Shown here in pieces: positions 8,862 through 17,722 of a stretch of 64,000 nucleotides of DNA (the stretch's first letter is position 1; each line of letters starts with the position of its first letter). Below the pieces are notes generated by a model. It was not told the origin of the DNA. It did not search any database and saw only the letters and a list, made by a program, of their open reading frames with translations. This DNA is from Thiothrix eikelboomii. Its GTDB lineage: Bacteria > Pseudomonadota > Gammaproteobacteria > Thiotrichales > Thiotrichaceae. The translations under genes and the position numbers were made by a program. The stretch lies in the NCBI RefSeq assembly GCF_900167255.1, contig NZ_FUYB01000018.1:33307-97306 (forward strand), in the 5' to 3' direction.

Positions 8862-10124
8862 TTAATTCCTTTTGATGTTTGAAGAAACAAGGACTATTTG
8901 ATAACACCCAATTTCACGTTGATTTTGAGTTTGTGGATCCAGCATTTCTAAAGCTCGTGACCTAATGCTTTTTCCCATTTTAGAAGCAAGTTCATGATTT
9001 TCAATATATTTTATCATGCCTATCATAAACCCTTTCACACTTCGAGATGGAATCAGTATACCTGTAACTTCATTTTCTACAATATCGGGTTGCCAATCTA
9101 GATCATAAGCAATTGTAGGTGCTCCACACAATGCAGCCTCTGACAACGCTCGTCCAGTTAAAGGAGAGAGGTATGCTAAAGTATTTGTGTATAATTGTAA
9201 TAAATTATTTTGATTTAGGTTTCCTGTAAATATAACTCTCTCTTGAATATTGAGTTTTATAGCTTTTTCGAGTAATTCATCTTTCATAGAACCATCACCA
9301 ACAAAAACCAGTTTGAATTCCTGATACTGATTAGGTAATTTTGAGAATGCTTCTAAGGTATCATCTGGAAACTTGATTGGTTCCAAGCGCCCAACCGTAA
9401 GAAAATATTTATTTTTCTCCAAATGATAGCGATCAAAAAAGTTATTATCAAATACTCTGCTGTTAGGATCATCAAAGTATTCCTTAGCCAGCAAATTTCC
9501 ATAACTTAGTGCTGAAACTCTTGTTGAGTCTGCGCCACATTGTATGGCAAAATCTAAATAATCATTATTCGGAGCAATAACATAGTCAACTCGTTTGAAC
9601 ACAAAGGACTCTATCTTTTCTTCAAATTTAATTGATTTGAAGAGTTTCGGATACATAGGTTGTCCAGTACTTTTTCTTATATTTCGATTATGTCCATTTA
9701 CTCTTATAACCAAAGGTACGCCACTGATTTTTGATAATATACAACCTAAAATTCCCAAATATAAGGGATCACCTATACGAATTATATTAATTTTATTTTT
9801 TTTTATAATATAGTATAGGTTAATAAATAATTCAATTTGACTAATTAAAAAATTTAATGAGCGCACATTTTTTAAAAAGGGAAATCTACCAACTCTTCCT
9901 TCAATAAATGTATTGCTTGGGTTAAGTTTGTGATGTACAGGTTTTCCAAATTTTGATAGCCATTTCTCTGAAGTTAACATAGAGGAAAAGGGATGCACAC
10001 TCCATACATGCGAAAAATAGCCATCTAAATCTCTACATGTCACTGAGTTTAATAAGCCTCTTTCATTTATCATCTCAAGAGTGTATGAGGTATCAATGAC
10101 CAATAATTTTCTATTAACTTCCAT
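8862..10124 (-). CDS. Glycosyltransferase family 4
   Basis: 420 residues. The C-terminal GTB half is clear: LTVGRLEPIKFPDDTLEAF (about residues 240-258), VFVGDGSMKDELL and VIFTGNLNQNNLLQLY. Then comes a variant acid motif, RALSEAALCGAPTIAYDLDW, where E-A-A and G match the GT4 E-x7-E region. The N-terminal half is poorly conserved and AT-rich. It adds a sugar to the lipid-linked intermediate in the cytoplasm; donor unknown. An AAGAAG box precedes the ATG by about 8 nt. It lies between wbpG and the 3-amino-sugar cassette, so it may transfer one of these diamino sugars, but that is inference. Confidence 0.85.
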   Translation of the reverse strand: MEVNRKLLVIDTSYTLEMINERGLLNSVTCRDLDGYFSHVWSVHPFSSMLTSEKWLSKFGKPVHHKLNPSNTFIEGRVGRFPFLKNVRSLNFLISQIELFINLYYIIKKNKINIIRIGDPLYLGILGCILSKISGVPLVIRVNGHNRNIRKSTGQPMYPKLFKSIKFEEKIESFVFKRVDYVIAPNNDYLDFAIQCGADSTRVSALSYGNLLAKEYFDDPNSRVFDNNFFDRYHLEKNKYFLTVGRLEPIKFPDDTLEAFSKLPNQYQEFKLVFVGDGSMKDELLEKAIKLNIQERVIFTGNLNQNNLLQLYTNTLAYLSPLTGRALSEAALCGAPTIAYDLDWQPDIVENEVTGILIPSRSVKGFMIGMIKYIENHELASKMGKSIRSRALEMLDPQTQNQREIGCYQIVLVSSNIKRN

Positions 10125-10163
10125 ATCAAAAACTTCTTAATGTAATAGGTGTTGCTTATTAAG

Positions 10164-11309
10164 TTACCAAGTAACTTTTCCAAAATTTAATTTGTATTTC
10201 CTGTAAAGGCCAAGTAATTTTCTGTAGAGGTGAACCTCTGAAGGATAAAGGTCATGAGGTTTTTCGGGACGTGACATATAGTCACTAAATTTCTCCTCTG
10301 ACCAGCCCATTTTTTTCATGAAATAAAGGCGATCAGCTTCCATTTCTTGTTCACTAGGATAAGCTATGCCAGCAGCTAACTGCAAAGCCTTTTCACGACT
10401 TAGTTCCCCTGTCATGATAAGACTTGATAGATGAGGCTTTCGTTTGTCCACACCAAATTTATAGGGTAGTATATAGCCTTGGTAGAAGCGCGTGAATACA
10501 GACTCATAATGTTTGTGTGGATAAGGCTTATAATTAAAATCTCGCTGAAGCACCTCAAGAGCATCAAACTTTCGATAGTTAAGGTAGTCTAAAAAAGAAA
10601 CCCAGTGAATACGGTTCAGTAATACATAACGAGCGGTATCCAATGTACTTATCGACGGAAATGTTTTCAGTTTTGGGCCATTGAAAGCCCGTGATATTCC
10701 CACAATGTTTTTCTTATCAGATTTGTACCAATTCCATGATGAGGGAATGTCAATCCCTTCTGTAGCGATATTTGTACCAGCAAGGATATAGTGTAACCCG
10801 TGTTGAGCAGCCATTCGGTAATTGACGGCAAGCATAGCGTTGTCGTATAAAACCTCTACATCTATGACATCAGCGGCAAAAAATGCTTCCATCAAACCAC
10901 GGATCTCTGGCCACTCAATAACATGGGTATATAAATCTACATCAAGCTTACGCACAAGATTAGCAATATTGTTTTGAGCTAGTTCTGAGTTCCAACCACT
11001 ATCCATGTGAACGGCCAGTGGTTTAAGACCAAGCTGAACAGCCTGAACTAATGCCCAACTGCTATCAACCCCGCCGGATATTCCAACAATACAGTCGTAT
11101 TTTCGACCTTTACTATTGGACTTGATCTTGGTCAATAAAGAGTTAAGCCGCCGCTCTCGCTCCTCTTCATTTGGAGGGAGATGGCGATTTTGTTTATTGA
11201 GAAAAATAGCACAATAGTTACAGTTTCCTTGTTCATCAAAGCTAATGTCAGGAGCACTATCGTCCATAATACAACGATTACATATTTTATTATTATCAAC
11301 ATGCTTCAT
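10164..11309 (-). CDS. wbpG: N-acetyl sugar amidotransferase (WbpG/PseA family)
   Basis: 381 residues. An N-terminal zinc-ribbon-like segment has CNRC near residue 11 and CNYC near residue 30. The ATP-pyrophosphatase PP-loop follows as ISGGVDSSWAL (about residues 78-88). This is the N-acetyl-sugar amidotransferase family. In Pseudomonas aeruginosa O5, WbpG acts with HisH2 and HisF2 to turn the 3-acetamido group of a ManNAc3NAcA sugar into an acetamidino group; PseA does a similar job on pseudaminic acid. Here it overlaps the HisF-like gene by ATGA, which itself overlaps the HisH-like gene, so all three subunits are coupled. Ammonia would pass from HisH through HisF to WbpG. Substrate assignment is by context. 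Confidence 0.9.
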   Translation of the reverse strand: MKHVDNNKICNRCIMDDSAPDISFDEQGNCNYCAIFLNKQNRHLPPNEEERERRLNSLLTKIKSNSKGRKYDCIVGISGGVDSSWALVQAVQLGLKPLAVHMDSGWNSELAQNNIANLVRKLDVDLYTHVIEWPEIRGLMEAFFAADVIDVEVLYDNAMLAVNYRMAAQHGLHYILAGTNIATEGIDIPSSWNWYKSDKKNIVGISRAFNGPKLKTFPSISTLDTARYVLLNRIHWVSFLDYLNYRKFDALEVLQRDFNYKPYPHKHYESVFTRFYQGYILPYKFGVDKRKPHLSSLIMTGELSREKALQLAAGIAYPSEQEMEADRLYFMKKMGWSEEKFSDYMSRPEKPHDLYPSEVHLYRKLLGLYRKYKLNFGKVTW

Positions 11310-12055
11310 AGATTCGCGATTTCCTCATATCTTGGATAGGTAATTAATACAGCTTTATGAGGCCCTTGAAAAACAAAATAGGCTCCAGCAGCCACTGCAC
11401 TTGCTCCAGCTTGTTTGGCTTCTTTTATATCGCTCATGGTACCAACGCCTCCCATCACTGTGATAGGAACATCGACAAGCTTTGTCGCTTCTTGAATCAA
11501 GGCTATGTCCATACCGTTTCGCATACCATCGTGGTCGACAGAACTCAAGAGTACCTCACCAGCCCCTAGTCTAACACTGGTGGTGATGTGCTCACGCCAG
11601 TCTGTGCTAGAAAATTTAACCCCAGCATGGCTATGAATTTTTTGTTTACCGAGCCAATTTTTTTTCACATCAACCGATATAACAACGGCTTGCTCACCAT
11701 AATTAGCAGAAATTTCTCGTATAAGTTCTGGTGTTGCTGCAAGCGATGATTGTAATGAGACCTTTTCTACGCCTAGCTTGAAAAGTGTTTTGACATGTTC
11801 AATTGACGATACTCCCCCTCCATAACAAAATGGCATAAAACACTCGCTAGCTAATTGCTCAATCAAAGCAAAGTTAGGTGGTCGTCTGTTTTTGGTGGCA
11901 TCTATATCTAGCAAAATCAGCTCATCAACTTCTTTTTCGTTAAAAATTCTAATAGCATTAATCGGATCACCGATATATTTCGGTGACTTAAATCTTTGTG
12001 TTTTTACCAGTCCATTATTGCTAAGAAGCAAACAGGGTATCAGTCGGAAGCTCAT
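11306..12055 (-). CDS. hisF2: HisF-like cyclase-fold subunit of the sugar amidotransferase (HisF2)
   Basis: 249 residues with the (beta/alpha)8 HisF fold, starting RLIPCLLLSNNGLVKT. The first catalytic Asp of HisF is replaced in this motif (IPCLL in place of IPCLD), while the second is retained in SSVDHDGMRNG (about residues 176-186). GGGVSS and VMGGVGT phosphate loops are kept. Loss of the first Asp suggests the protein is not a histidine enzyme but the ammonia-channel partner of WbpG, as in O-antigen loci. It overlaps hisH2 and wbpG by 4 nt each. A housekeeping hisF is expected elsewhere but cannot be seen in this window. Confidence 0.85.
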   Translation of the reverse strand: MSFRLIPCLLLSNNGLVKTQRFKSPKYIGDPINAIRIFNEKEVDELILLDIDATKNRRPPNFALIEQLASECFMPFCYGGGVSSIEHVKTLFKLGVEKVSLQSSLAATPELIREISANYGEQAVVISVDVKKNWLGKQKIHSHAGVKFSSTDWREHITTSVRLGAGEVLLSSVDHDGMRNGMDIALIQEATKLVDVPITVMGGVGTMSDIKEAKQAGASAVAAGAYFVFQGPHKAVLITYPRYEEIANL

Positions 12056-12669
12056 CTATTTATTCCATAAAAACGCTGCAATAAGAGCTTTCCAAATGTG
12101 TGACTCTTTTCGGGGTGAAATTGAACACCAAAGATATTCTCTTTCCGAATCATACTGGCAAATGAGTAACCATGTATCGCTTTTCCAATGATGTTTGCTT
12201 CGTCATCACAAACAGCGTGATATTTGTGAACATGGTAGAATCGTTGGTATTGAGTGTTTAACGGTATTAAGGGGTTCTCTTGAGTTGGGGTGACATTAGT
12301 CCATCCCATGTGGGGTACTTTGATTTGAAAATCGATGTTGTTAAATGAAACAATATCAGCTGGAATCCAGCCTAAACCTAGCATAGAGCCTTCCTCGCTT
12401 TTTCTGCAAAGTAACTGCATTCCCAAACAGATACCCAGCACAGGAATTCTACGTTCAAGTGCATGTTCGTTGAGAATATCTAACCATCCATTTTGAGCTA
12501 TTGCCGACATGCCCGCATCGTATGCACCCACCCCAGGGATTACTAGTTTTTTACAACCGATGGTCATCTCCGGACTTGAACATATATCCGCTTTTACATT
12601 GATAGCCTCAAACATTCGCTGTACTGATTTAATGTTGCCAATACCACAATCAATAATTGCAACTTCCAT
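12052..12669 (-). CDS. hisH2: HisH-like glutaminase subunit of the sugar amidotransferase (HisH2)
   Basis: 205 residues, class-I glutamine amidotransferase. It starts MEVAIIDCGIGNIKSVQ and has the oxyanion loop PGVGAYDAGM, the nucleophile in GICLGMQLL (Cys near residue 81), and the His/Glu pair in FGVQFHPEKSH near residue 188. It hydrolyses glutamine and feeds ammonia to its partner. Context (HisF-like and WbpG directly downstream with ATGA overlaps) makes it the glutaminase of sugar acetamidino formation rather than of histidine synthesis. It is first of the three in transcription order. No other histidine genes are nearby. Confidence 0.87.
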   Translation of the reverse strand: MEVAIIDCGIGNIKSVQRMFEAINVKADICSSPEMTIGCKKLVIPGVGAYDAGMSAIAQNGWLDILNEHALERRIPVLGICLGMQLLCRKSEEGSMLGLGWIPADIVSFNNIDFQIKVPHMGWTNVTPTQENPLIPLNTQYQRFYHVHKYHAVCDDEANIIGKAIHGYSFASMIRKENIFGVQFHPEKSHTFGKLLLQRFYGINR

Positions 12670-12701
12670 AAATTTTCTCTAAAATTGAATCGAGCTAGAA
12701 G

Positions 12702-13292
12702 TTATTTGGCACCTCTTAGGATGCGTGAGTTTATTGAGCCTAAAGGAGATTGATTAATGATTTTTGCTGGAACTCCAGCCAATGTTAAACCTTCGCCATC
12801 AAATGACTTGGTAACCACAGCGTTTGCACCAATCGTGCAGTTATTTCCGATTGTGACTGGGCCATATATCTTAGCTCCAGGTCCAATGTAAACGTTATCG
12901 CCTATTCTGGGAGAAAAATCGGCTTCAGTACCAGCTTCAACAAACTGAGCAGCACCTCCAATATGCACTCCCATATGGATTCGACAGTTTTTACCAATTC
13001 TAGTTGTTGGATCTATAATTAGTAGGCCGTAATGCACAATAGCAACACCCGGGCCGAAAACATTTGGGCCAACAGAAAAGCCTAACTTAATAGAAGTTCT
13101 TTTAAAGAAGAACGCTGTTAGGAGTTGCACCATTCTAGGTTTGTTGGTATTGATTAAGAACTCATAAATGCGCAATATTGCTATAAAGCGAACAACGGGG
13201 TCTTTCAACCAAGCTTTTGCTTCGTAATGATGTCCCATGCTGGAAATGTCTGATTTTATATAACGAGTTAGGTCATTGAAGTTTTTGATCAT
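12702..13292 (-). CDS. Serine acetyltransferase-like hexapeptide O-acetyltransferase
   Basis: 196 residues. An alpha-helical N-terminal part (about 1-75) is followed by left-handed beta-helix repeats: IVHYGLLIIDPTTRIGKNC, IHMGVHIGG, IGDNVYIGPGAKIYGPVTIGNN, then LAGVPAK. This is the CysE-like subgroup found in polysaccharide loci, which usually O-acetylates sugars with acetyl-CoA. True cysE lies at 60.5 kb, so a second serine pathway is unlikely. It overlaps the preceding acyltransferase gene by 20 nt. The SD before ATG 13292 is weak, as expected of a coupled start. Substrate unknown. Confidence 0.78.
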   Translation of the reverse strand: MIKNFNDLTRYIKSDISSMGHHYEAKAWLKDPVVRFIAILRIYEFLINTNKPRMVQLLTAFFFKRTSIKLGFSVGPNVFGPGVAIVHYGLLIIDPTTRIGKNCRIHMGVHIGGAAQFVEAGTEADFSPRIGDNVYIGPGAKIYGPVTIGNNCTIGANAVVTKSFDGEGLTLAGVPAKIINQSPLGSINSRILRGAK

Positions 13293-13842
13293 AATTAACT
13301 TGTATTGTAGAATTATTGGTGCTCTTCTCTTCAGAGTTGAATCTGCGTTTAATTAGTTTTGCAGGACAGCCTGCATAGACAGCATCTTGCTCTATTAGCT
13401 TCTTTGTAACCACAGCACCAGCAGCAATAATGCAACCATCTGGTATGACTGTGCCCGCGAGAATTGTCACATTTGCTCCAATCCACACATTATTTCCTAT
13501 GACCACTTTTGCTGATACTATGGGCTGCCAGCGTATAGCCACTTCAGGATTATCGTAGCGATGTTCTGTGCTCAATATTGACACTCGGTGCCCGACAGAT
13601 ACTTCATTGCCTATTTCAATTCCTCCATAAGCAGAAATAAAACAATCTTGGTTAAAGGAGACGCCATCACCCATCCTTAAAAATTCGCATCCTTCTACAA
13701 AAACTCCTGAACAAACAATCAAGCGATAATTTGGAGGAGTGTTCGTCAAAGATTTTAAGAGTCTTTGACGAATGCCAGCAAATAGCATCAGGCGAGAATC
13801 GATTATTAGAAGAAATAATCTATATAGAAATTTATTCTTCAT
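13273..13842 (-). CDS. Hexapeptide-repeat acyltransferase (WcaF/maltose-acetyltransferase-like)
   Basis: 189 residues. After a hydrophobic, basic N-terminus of about 40 residues come hexapeptide repeats and the LSTEHRYDNP segment typical of galactoside/maltose O-acetyltransferases, where the His is catalytic. Then follow VVIGNNVWIGANVTILAG and YAGCPAKLIKRRF. It probably O-acetylates a sugar of the repeat unit at the cytoplasmic side. It overlaps the next acyltransferase by 20 nt and is separated by 39 bp from the epimerase upstream. Together with its neighbour this gives two candidate O-acetylation steps besides the two N-acetyltransferases. The C-terminus is polar and not conserved. Confidence 0.78.
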   Translation of the reverse strand: MKNKFLYRLFLLIIDSRLMLFAGIRQRLLKSLTNTPPNYRLIVCSGVFVEGCEFLRMGDGVSFNQDCFISAYGGIEIGNEVSVGHRVSILSTEHRYDNPEVAIRWQPIVSAKVVIGNNVWIGANVTILAGTVIPDGCIIAAGAVVTKKLIEQDAVYAGCPAKLIKRRFNSEEKSTNNSTIQVNYDQKLQ

Positions 13843-13881
13843 GGGCAGTTTGCAGTAGAGTTCTAATGGGTATAGAAAAGA

Positions 13882-14856
13882 CTAGCGGTTCAAAAAATGC
13901 TTGCTATCCCTAATTGAGAATTCTAACGTCCCCCAAAAATCCTGATTAAATTCTATGTTGAGGTCTTTTCGAATAGCCTCGTTTGAAACATCAAACTCCA
14001 TAATATCGCCAACAAGAGGTGCTGCATGCTCAACACAGAGTCTTTTTTCCATGCTCATATACTTAATCATATTGTTGGCAAGTTCATTAATTGTTACCCG
14101 TATGCCAGATGCTGCATTGTAAGCTTTACCACGTGCAGACGGATATGCACCTGCACGTAGATTCGCAGTCACTAAGTCCTTGACCCAAGTGAAGGAGCGC
14201 ACCTGCTCTCCATGACCAAACACTACAGGATTATTTCCTTCAATAATTTTCCTTAGAAAGATTGATACTACACCACCAAACTCATTGGATTCTTGCTTTG
14301 GTCCGTACACATGAAAATAGCGCAAAATTGTCGTGTCAAGTCCGTATAATCGATGAAAGACATCCACATAGCGCTCTCCAGCCAACTTCGAAACACCATA
14401 GTAAGATACAGGTGCTAGAGGATGAGCCTCTGTGGTTGGGAATAGCGATGGCTCACCGTACACAGAACCGGTTGAGGCATGGACAAATTTGCTTACGCCG
14501 TGCTTCATAGCGAGTTCAAGAAGATTCAGTGTACCACCAGCGTTTACCTGTAGATCCTTTTGTGGGTTTGCTAGACAGATATTCTTCTTTGATGCGGCAT
14601 TATTGAATACTGCGTGCAATCCTTCAAACAGTAATTCCATTTCGCCATCACGGTCGCACACATCTTTAGCAATTATGTGAAATTTGGGGTTATTAAAAAA
14701 CTCCTTAATGTTAGACAGATGTCCTGCTGAGAAGTTGTCAAGGCAATACACCTCTGCTCCACAATCAAGTAGCCCCTCGCATAAATGAGCACCGATAAAG
14801 CCAGCACCACCCGTTACGAGGGTTTTTTTATCTGCATAGTGTTCGTTTAAATTCAT
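13882..14856 (-). CDS. NAD-dependent sugar epimerase/dehydratase (extended SDR)
   Basis: 324 residues from ATG 14856, chosen because AAGAGG lies 7 nt upstream and the NAD-binding motif VTGGAGFIGAHL then sits near residue 13. A longer reading to 14910 would run into the flippase gene. The catalytic region YYGVSKLAGERY (Tyr-x3-Lys) is present near residue 142, with HASTGSVYGEP before it and LRYFHVYGPKQ after. It belongs to the GalE/WbpP-like epimerases and likely interconverts C4 of a UDP-sugar such as UDP-GlcNAc/UDP-GalNAc. A dehydratase function is less likely. It sits between the flippase and the acyltransferases; composition is AT-rich. Confidence 0.82.
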   Translation of the reverse strand: MNLNEHYADKKTLVTGGAGFIGAHLCEGLLDCGAEVYCLDNFSAGHLSNIKEFFNNPKFHIIAKDVCDRDGEMELLFEGLHAVFNNAASKKNICLANPQKDLQVNAGGTLNLLELAMKHGVSKFVHASTGSVYGEPSLFPTTEAHPLAPVSYYGVSKLAGERYVDVFHRLYGLDTTILRYFHVYGPKQESNEFGGVVSIFLRKIIEGNNPVVFGHGEQVRSFTWVKDLVTANLRAGAYPSARGKAYNAASGIRVTINELANNMIKYMSMEKRLCVEHAAPLVGDIMEFDVSNEAIRKDLNIEFNQDFWGTLEFSIRDSKHFLNR

Positions 14857-14890
14857 ATTTAACCTCTTAAAAAAATAAAAAACTGATATG

Positions 14891-16159
14891 CTATCCATTC
14901 CTACAAGCATTATTTATACCTTTTAGGTAAAGAGCATAATGCATAAAACCACCCAATACATATGAAATGAATGCAAAGTCAGGGTAATAAATACAGACTG
15001 GCACAAGAATAATGATTCTTATCCAAAACCCATAAAAATGAATTTTAAAAGCGCTACGCTCATTACTGGTAGCGTACAGTGCGCTACCAGTAGCTGAGGC
15101 AATTATCTGAATACTAACAGATGGAATCATGATAAGTGCCATCAAACCTGCTCGTTGCCATTCCTCGCCTAGGATTGGAGATAACAGAAAATACGATATT
15201 GTTCCCAAAAAAATAGTTGGAAGAATGGCTAGCAGCAGGAGGCGTTTAATCGTTCTTTGGAAGAAAATGTTTAATTCCTTTAGTCTAATTCTCTCTTGGA
15301 GTTCGCCTGTAAAAAATTGCGCGATGGAACCACCAATTACACTAACAGGTAATTGCATTATCCTGTTAGCCATAAAAATTAATCCTGATTCTTGAGGGCT
15401 GACAAAATAGCCGATCAGAAGAAATGGAATTTGTAATGAAGACATATGAAAAAACGCCTCTGGTGTTGAGTATCTTAAATAATTGCTATACTTTTTATAA
15501 GTTTTTTTTAGTATGTTGACATTAAAACTTTCAACCCAGTATTTTTTATTTTCAGCCAGATGCTTTGCAAAAGCAACGCCACTAAGTCCTGTTTGGATTA
15601 AAAATCCGAACAGAAGACCAGTGGGCCCTGTCACGAGAAGACCAAGTATGATTTGTACTGCATTGCCGATTAGTGATTGCCCGACTCGGACTTTGGAAAT
15701 AAGAACATACTGACGTTCACGTAATGCATAAAAGTGCATTGTATTAAATATACAACTCAACCAAACTCCAATCGGGATTAGCCATACTAATAATTTGTGT
15801 TTGTTCTCTACTATCTGGTCAAGTCTCTCATTAAATATCCCCACAATTATAAGTACAGCAACTAATGTTGTTACTAAAGTAGTATTTAAGATTGCTGCGA
15901 TAATTAAGTGTTTTGCTTCGACACTTGAGGCAGCGTTAGGTATAGGTATTTCGAAGCGTAGTGTTGAGATAGATGTTGCTGTCAAAATAACGGCTGAAAA
16001 AAATGCTAAAACACCAAAGTCGCTAGGTTGGTAAAGGCGTGTCAAAATTGGTAGAGCTGCTAAAGCAATGATTTGTGTAGCTATGTTCGATGATATGAGA
16101 GGAGCAATACTTTTTAAAAACGAATCACCACTTTGTAACTTCTTGATGATTTTTTCCAT
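14891..16159 (-). CDS. wzx: Oligosaccharide flippase (Wzx-like, MOP superfamily)
   Basis: 422 residues with about twelve hydrophobic segments in the order expected of Wzx/RfbX proteins. The N-terminal part contains LPILTRLYQPSDFGVLAFF (about residues 36-54), a well-conserved Wzx signature. The protein would flip undecaprenyl-PP-linked repeat units to the periplasm for polymerisation and ligation. It starts only 3 nt after the stop of the PIN-aminotransferase gene and marks the point where composition changes from moderate-GC upstream genes to AT-rich downstream genes. No good Shine-Dalgarno is visible, so translation may be coupled. The family is clear; substrate specificity cannot be read. 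Confidence 0.88.
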   Translation of the reverse strand: MEKIIKKLQSGDSFLKSIAPLISSNIATQIIALAALPILTRLYQPSDFGVLAFFSAVILTATSISTLRFEIPIPNAASSVEAKHLIIAAILNTTLVTTLVAVLIIVGIFNERLDQIVENKHKLLVWLIPIGVWLSCIFNTMHFYALRERQYVLISKVRVGQSLIGNAVQIILGLLVTGPTGLLFGFLIQTGLSGVAFAKHLAENKKYWVESFNVNILKKTYKKYSNYLRYSTPEAFFHMSSLQIPFLLIGYFVSPQESGLIFMANRIMQLPVSVIGGSIAQFFTGELQERIRLKELNIFFQRTIKRLLLLAILPTIFLGTISYFLLSPILGEEWQRAGLMALIMIPSVSIQIIASATGSALYATSNERSAFKIHFYGFWIRIIILVPVCIYYPDFAFISYVLGGFMHYALYLKGINNACRNG

Positions 16160-16162
16160 ATT

Positions 16163-17722
16163 TCAGAATAACTTACTAAGAGCTTGACAAACAATAGATT
16201 GTTGGGTCAGAGATAAATCCGCCCCCATCGGCAAACTCATCACCCGCTGTGCTTTATCCTGCGCAATCGGTGTACAATCCGCACAACACAAATGCTGATA
16301 AGCAGGCTGCTCATTTAATGGCACGGGATAATGCACCGCTGTCGGAATCCCAGCTTCCCTAAACCGCGCTTCCAACTCACTACGCTTCTCCACCAGCACC
16401 GTATACTGCGCAAACACACTCGTCCTATCATCCCGCTGCTGCACCCGCTGAACCCCAGCCTCATCCATCAACTCATTATACCGCTGCCCCAGCGCAAGTC
16501 GCTGCTCCACTTCCCAATCAAATCGTTCCAGCTTCGCCAGCACAATCGCACATTGCAGCGTATCCATCCGCCCACCGACACCCACACGGGTATGGTAATA
16601 ACGCCGACTCTGCCCATGAATCCGAATCTCCCGACAAGCCTGATAAATGTCATCATCATCAGTAAAAATCGCCCCGCCATCCCCATAACACCCCAACGGC
16701 TTGCTAGGGAAAAAGCTGGTGCAGCCAATGGTGGAAAGATTACAACTCTTCTTACCCTTATACGTCGCCCCAAAACTCTGCGCCGCATCTTCAATCACCG
16801 GCAAGTTGTATTTCGCGGCAATCGCATTAATCTCATCCATATCCGCCGGTTGACCATATAAGCTAACTGGCATAATCGCTTTAGTCCGTTCGGTAATTTT
16901 GACTTCAATCAAACGCGCATCAATATTACAAGTGTCTGGCTCTATATCCACAAACACCGGCTTCGCGCCCAATAACACAATCACCTCAGCCGTCGCCACA
17001 AAGGTAAACGGCGTGGTAATCACCTCATCCCCCGCACCAATCCCCAATGCCATTAGGCTAATCAATAAGGCTTCGGTGCCACTGGCTACCGTAATGCAAT
17101 GCTTCGCACCCGTATACGCGGCGAGCTTCGCCTCCAGCAGTTCCACTTCCTTACCCATAATGTAAGTGCCATGATGCAACACCCGATGGATATTCTGCTC
17201 CAACTGTGGGCGGATCGCGTTCTGCTGGGTTTTCAGGTCGATAAATTCAAACTTGGGTTTGCTAGGGTTTTGCAGGCTTTGCTCAATAAAGGCTTCCGGT
17301 GTAATGGCAGCATCACCACAACGTTCGAGCATTCTGCCATCACGAGTCAAGAGCCTTGCCGTACCCGCAGTAAAACGCTCCAGCGAGCGGATCAACTGTG
17401 CATCCTCAGGGTCTTCATCGGCGAATACCGCGCCCTCTTTCGCTAACGCAGCCAGCCATTGGCAGTTTATAGTTATCTCACCCAATACTTGCCGTGCCAG
17501 TTGCCGGACAGCATTCCCAGATAAGGCATCCCCCACTTTTTGCCGCGCATAACGCAACTCAGACGCAACCACATACTCCAGCGTTTGCACTGAACCTGCA
17601 TACACCCATAACTGGAAACCCTGTTCCCTTGCCAGTGCCACCGCTGCTAAGCTATTCGGAGAGCCAGCCCGTGCCACACACAAATCAACAACAATATTGA
17701 CATCCAACAATAGGTGATTCAT
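16163..17722 (-). CDS. Fusion of a PIN ribonuclease (toxin) domain to a WbpE-like DegT aminotransferase
   Basis: 519 residues in one frame. Residues 1 to about 150 form a PIN domain: LLLDVNIVVDL (Asp7), TLEYV (Glu49), EDPEDAQLI (Asp107) and LLTRDGRML (Asp128), i.e. the acidic set of VapC-like RNases. Residues about 158-519 form a full DegT/WbpE aminotransferase: FIDLKTQQNAIRPQL, SGTEALLISLMAL, EDAAQSFGA and the PLP lysine in FFPSKPLG (Lys341). No ATG, GTG or TTG stands at the expected aminotransferase start, and the linker QNPSKPKFEF is read straight through, so this looks like a real fusion. The upstream gene is an antitoxin-like ORF overlapping by ATGA. The WbpE half fits WbpD-, WbpB- and WbpA-like genes just upstream. 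PIN activity is not proven. Confidence 0.88.
   Translation of the reverse strand: MNHLLLDVNIVVDLCVARAGSPNSLAAVALAREQGFQLWVYAGSVQTLEYVVASELRYARQKVGDALSGNAVRQLARQVLGEITINCQWLAALAKEGAVFADEDPEDAQLIRSLERFTAGTARLLTRDGRMLERCGDAAITPEAFIEQSLQNPSKPKFEFIDLKTQQNAIRPQLEQNIHRVLHHGTYIMGKEVELLEAKLAAYTGAKHCITVASGTEALLISLMALGIGAGDEVITTPFTFVATAEVIVLLGAKPVFVDIEPDTCNIDARLIEVKITERTKAIMPVSLYGQPADMDEINAIAAKYNLPVIEDAAQSFGATYKGKKSCNLSTIGCTSFFPSKPLGCYGDGGAIFTDDDDIYQACREIRIHGQSRRYYHTRVGVGGRMDTLQCAIVLAKLERFDWEVEQRLALGQRYNELMDEAGVQRVQQRDDRTSVFAQYTVLVEKRSELEARFREAGIPTAVHYPVPLNEQPAYQHLCCADCTPIAQDKAQRVMSLPMGADLSLTQQSIVCQALSKLF

Noticed and set aside
16331..16861. Long plus-strand open frame (176 codons) opposite the PIN-aminotransferase gene
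   Set aside because: Its low-complexity, Arg/His/Pro/Leu-rich product is the antisense of the aminotransferase coding region, which has all family motifs.
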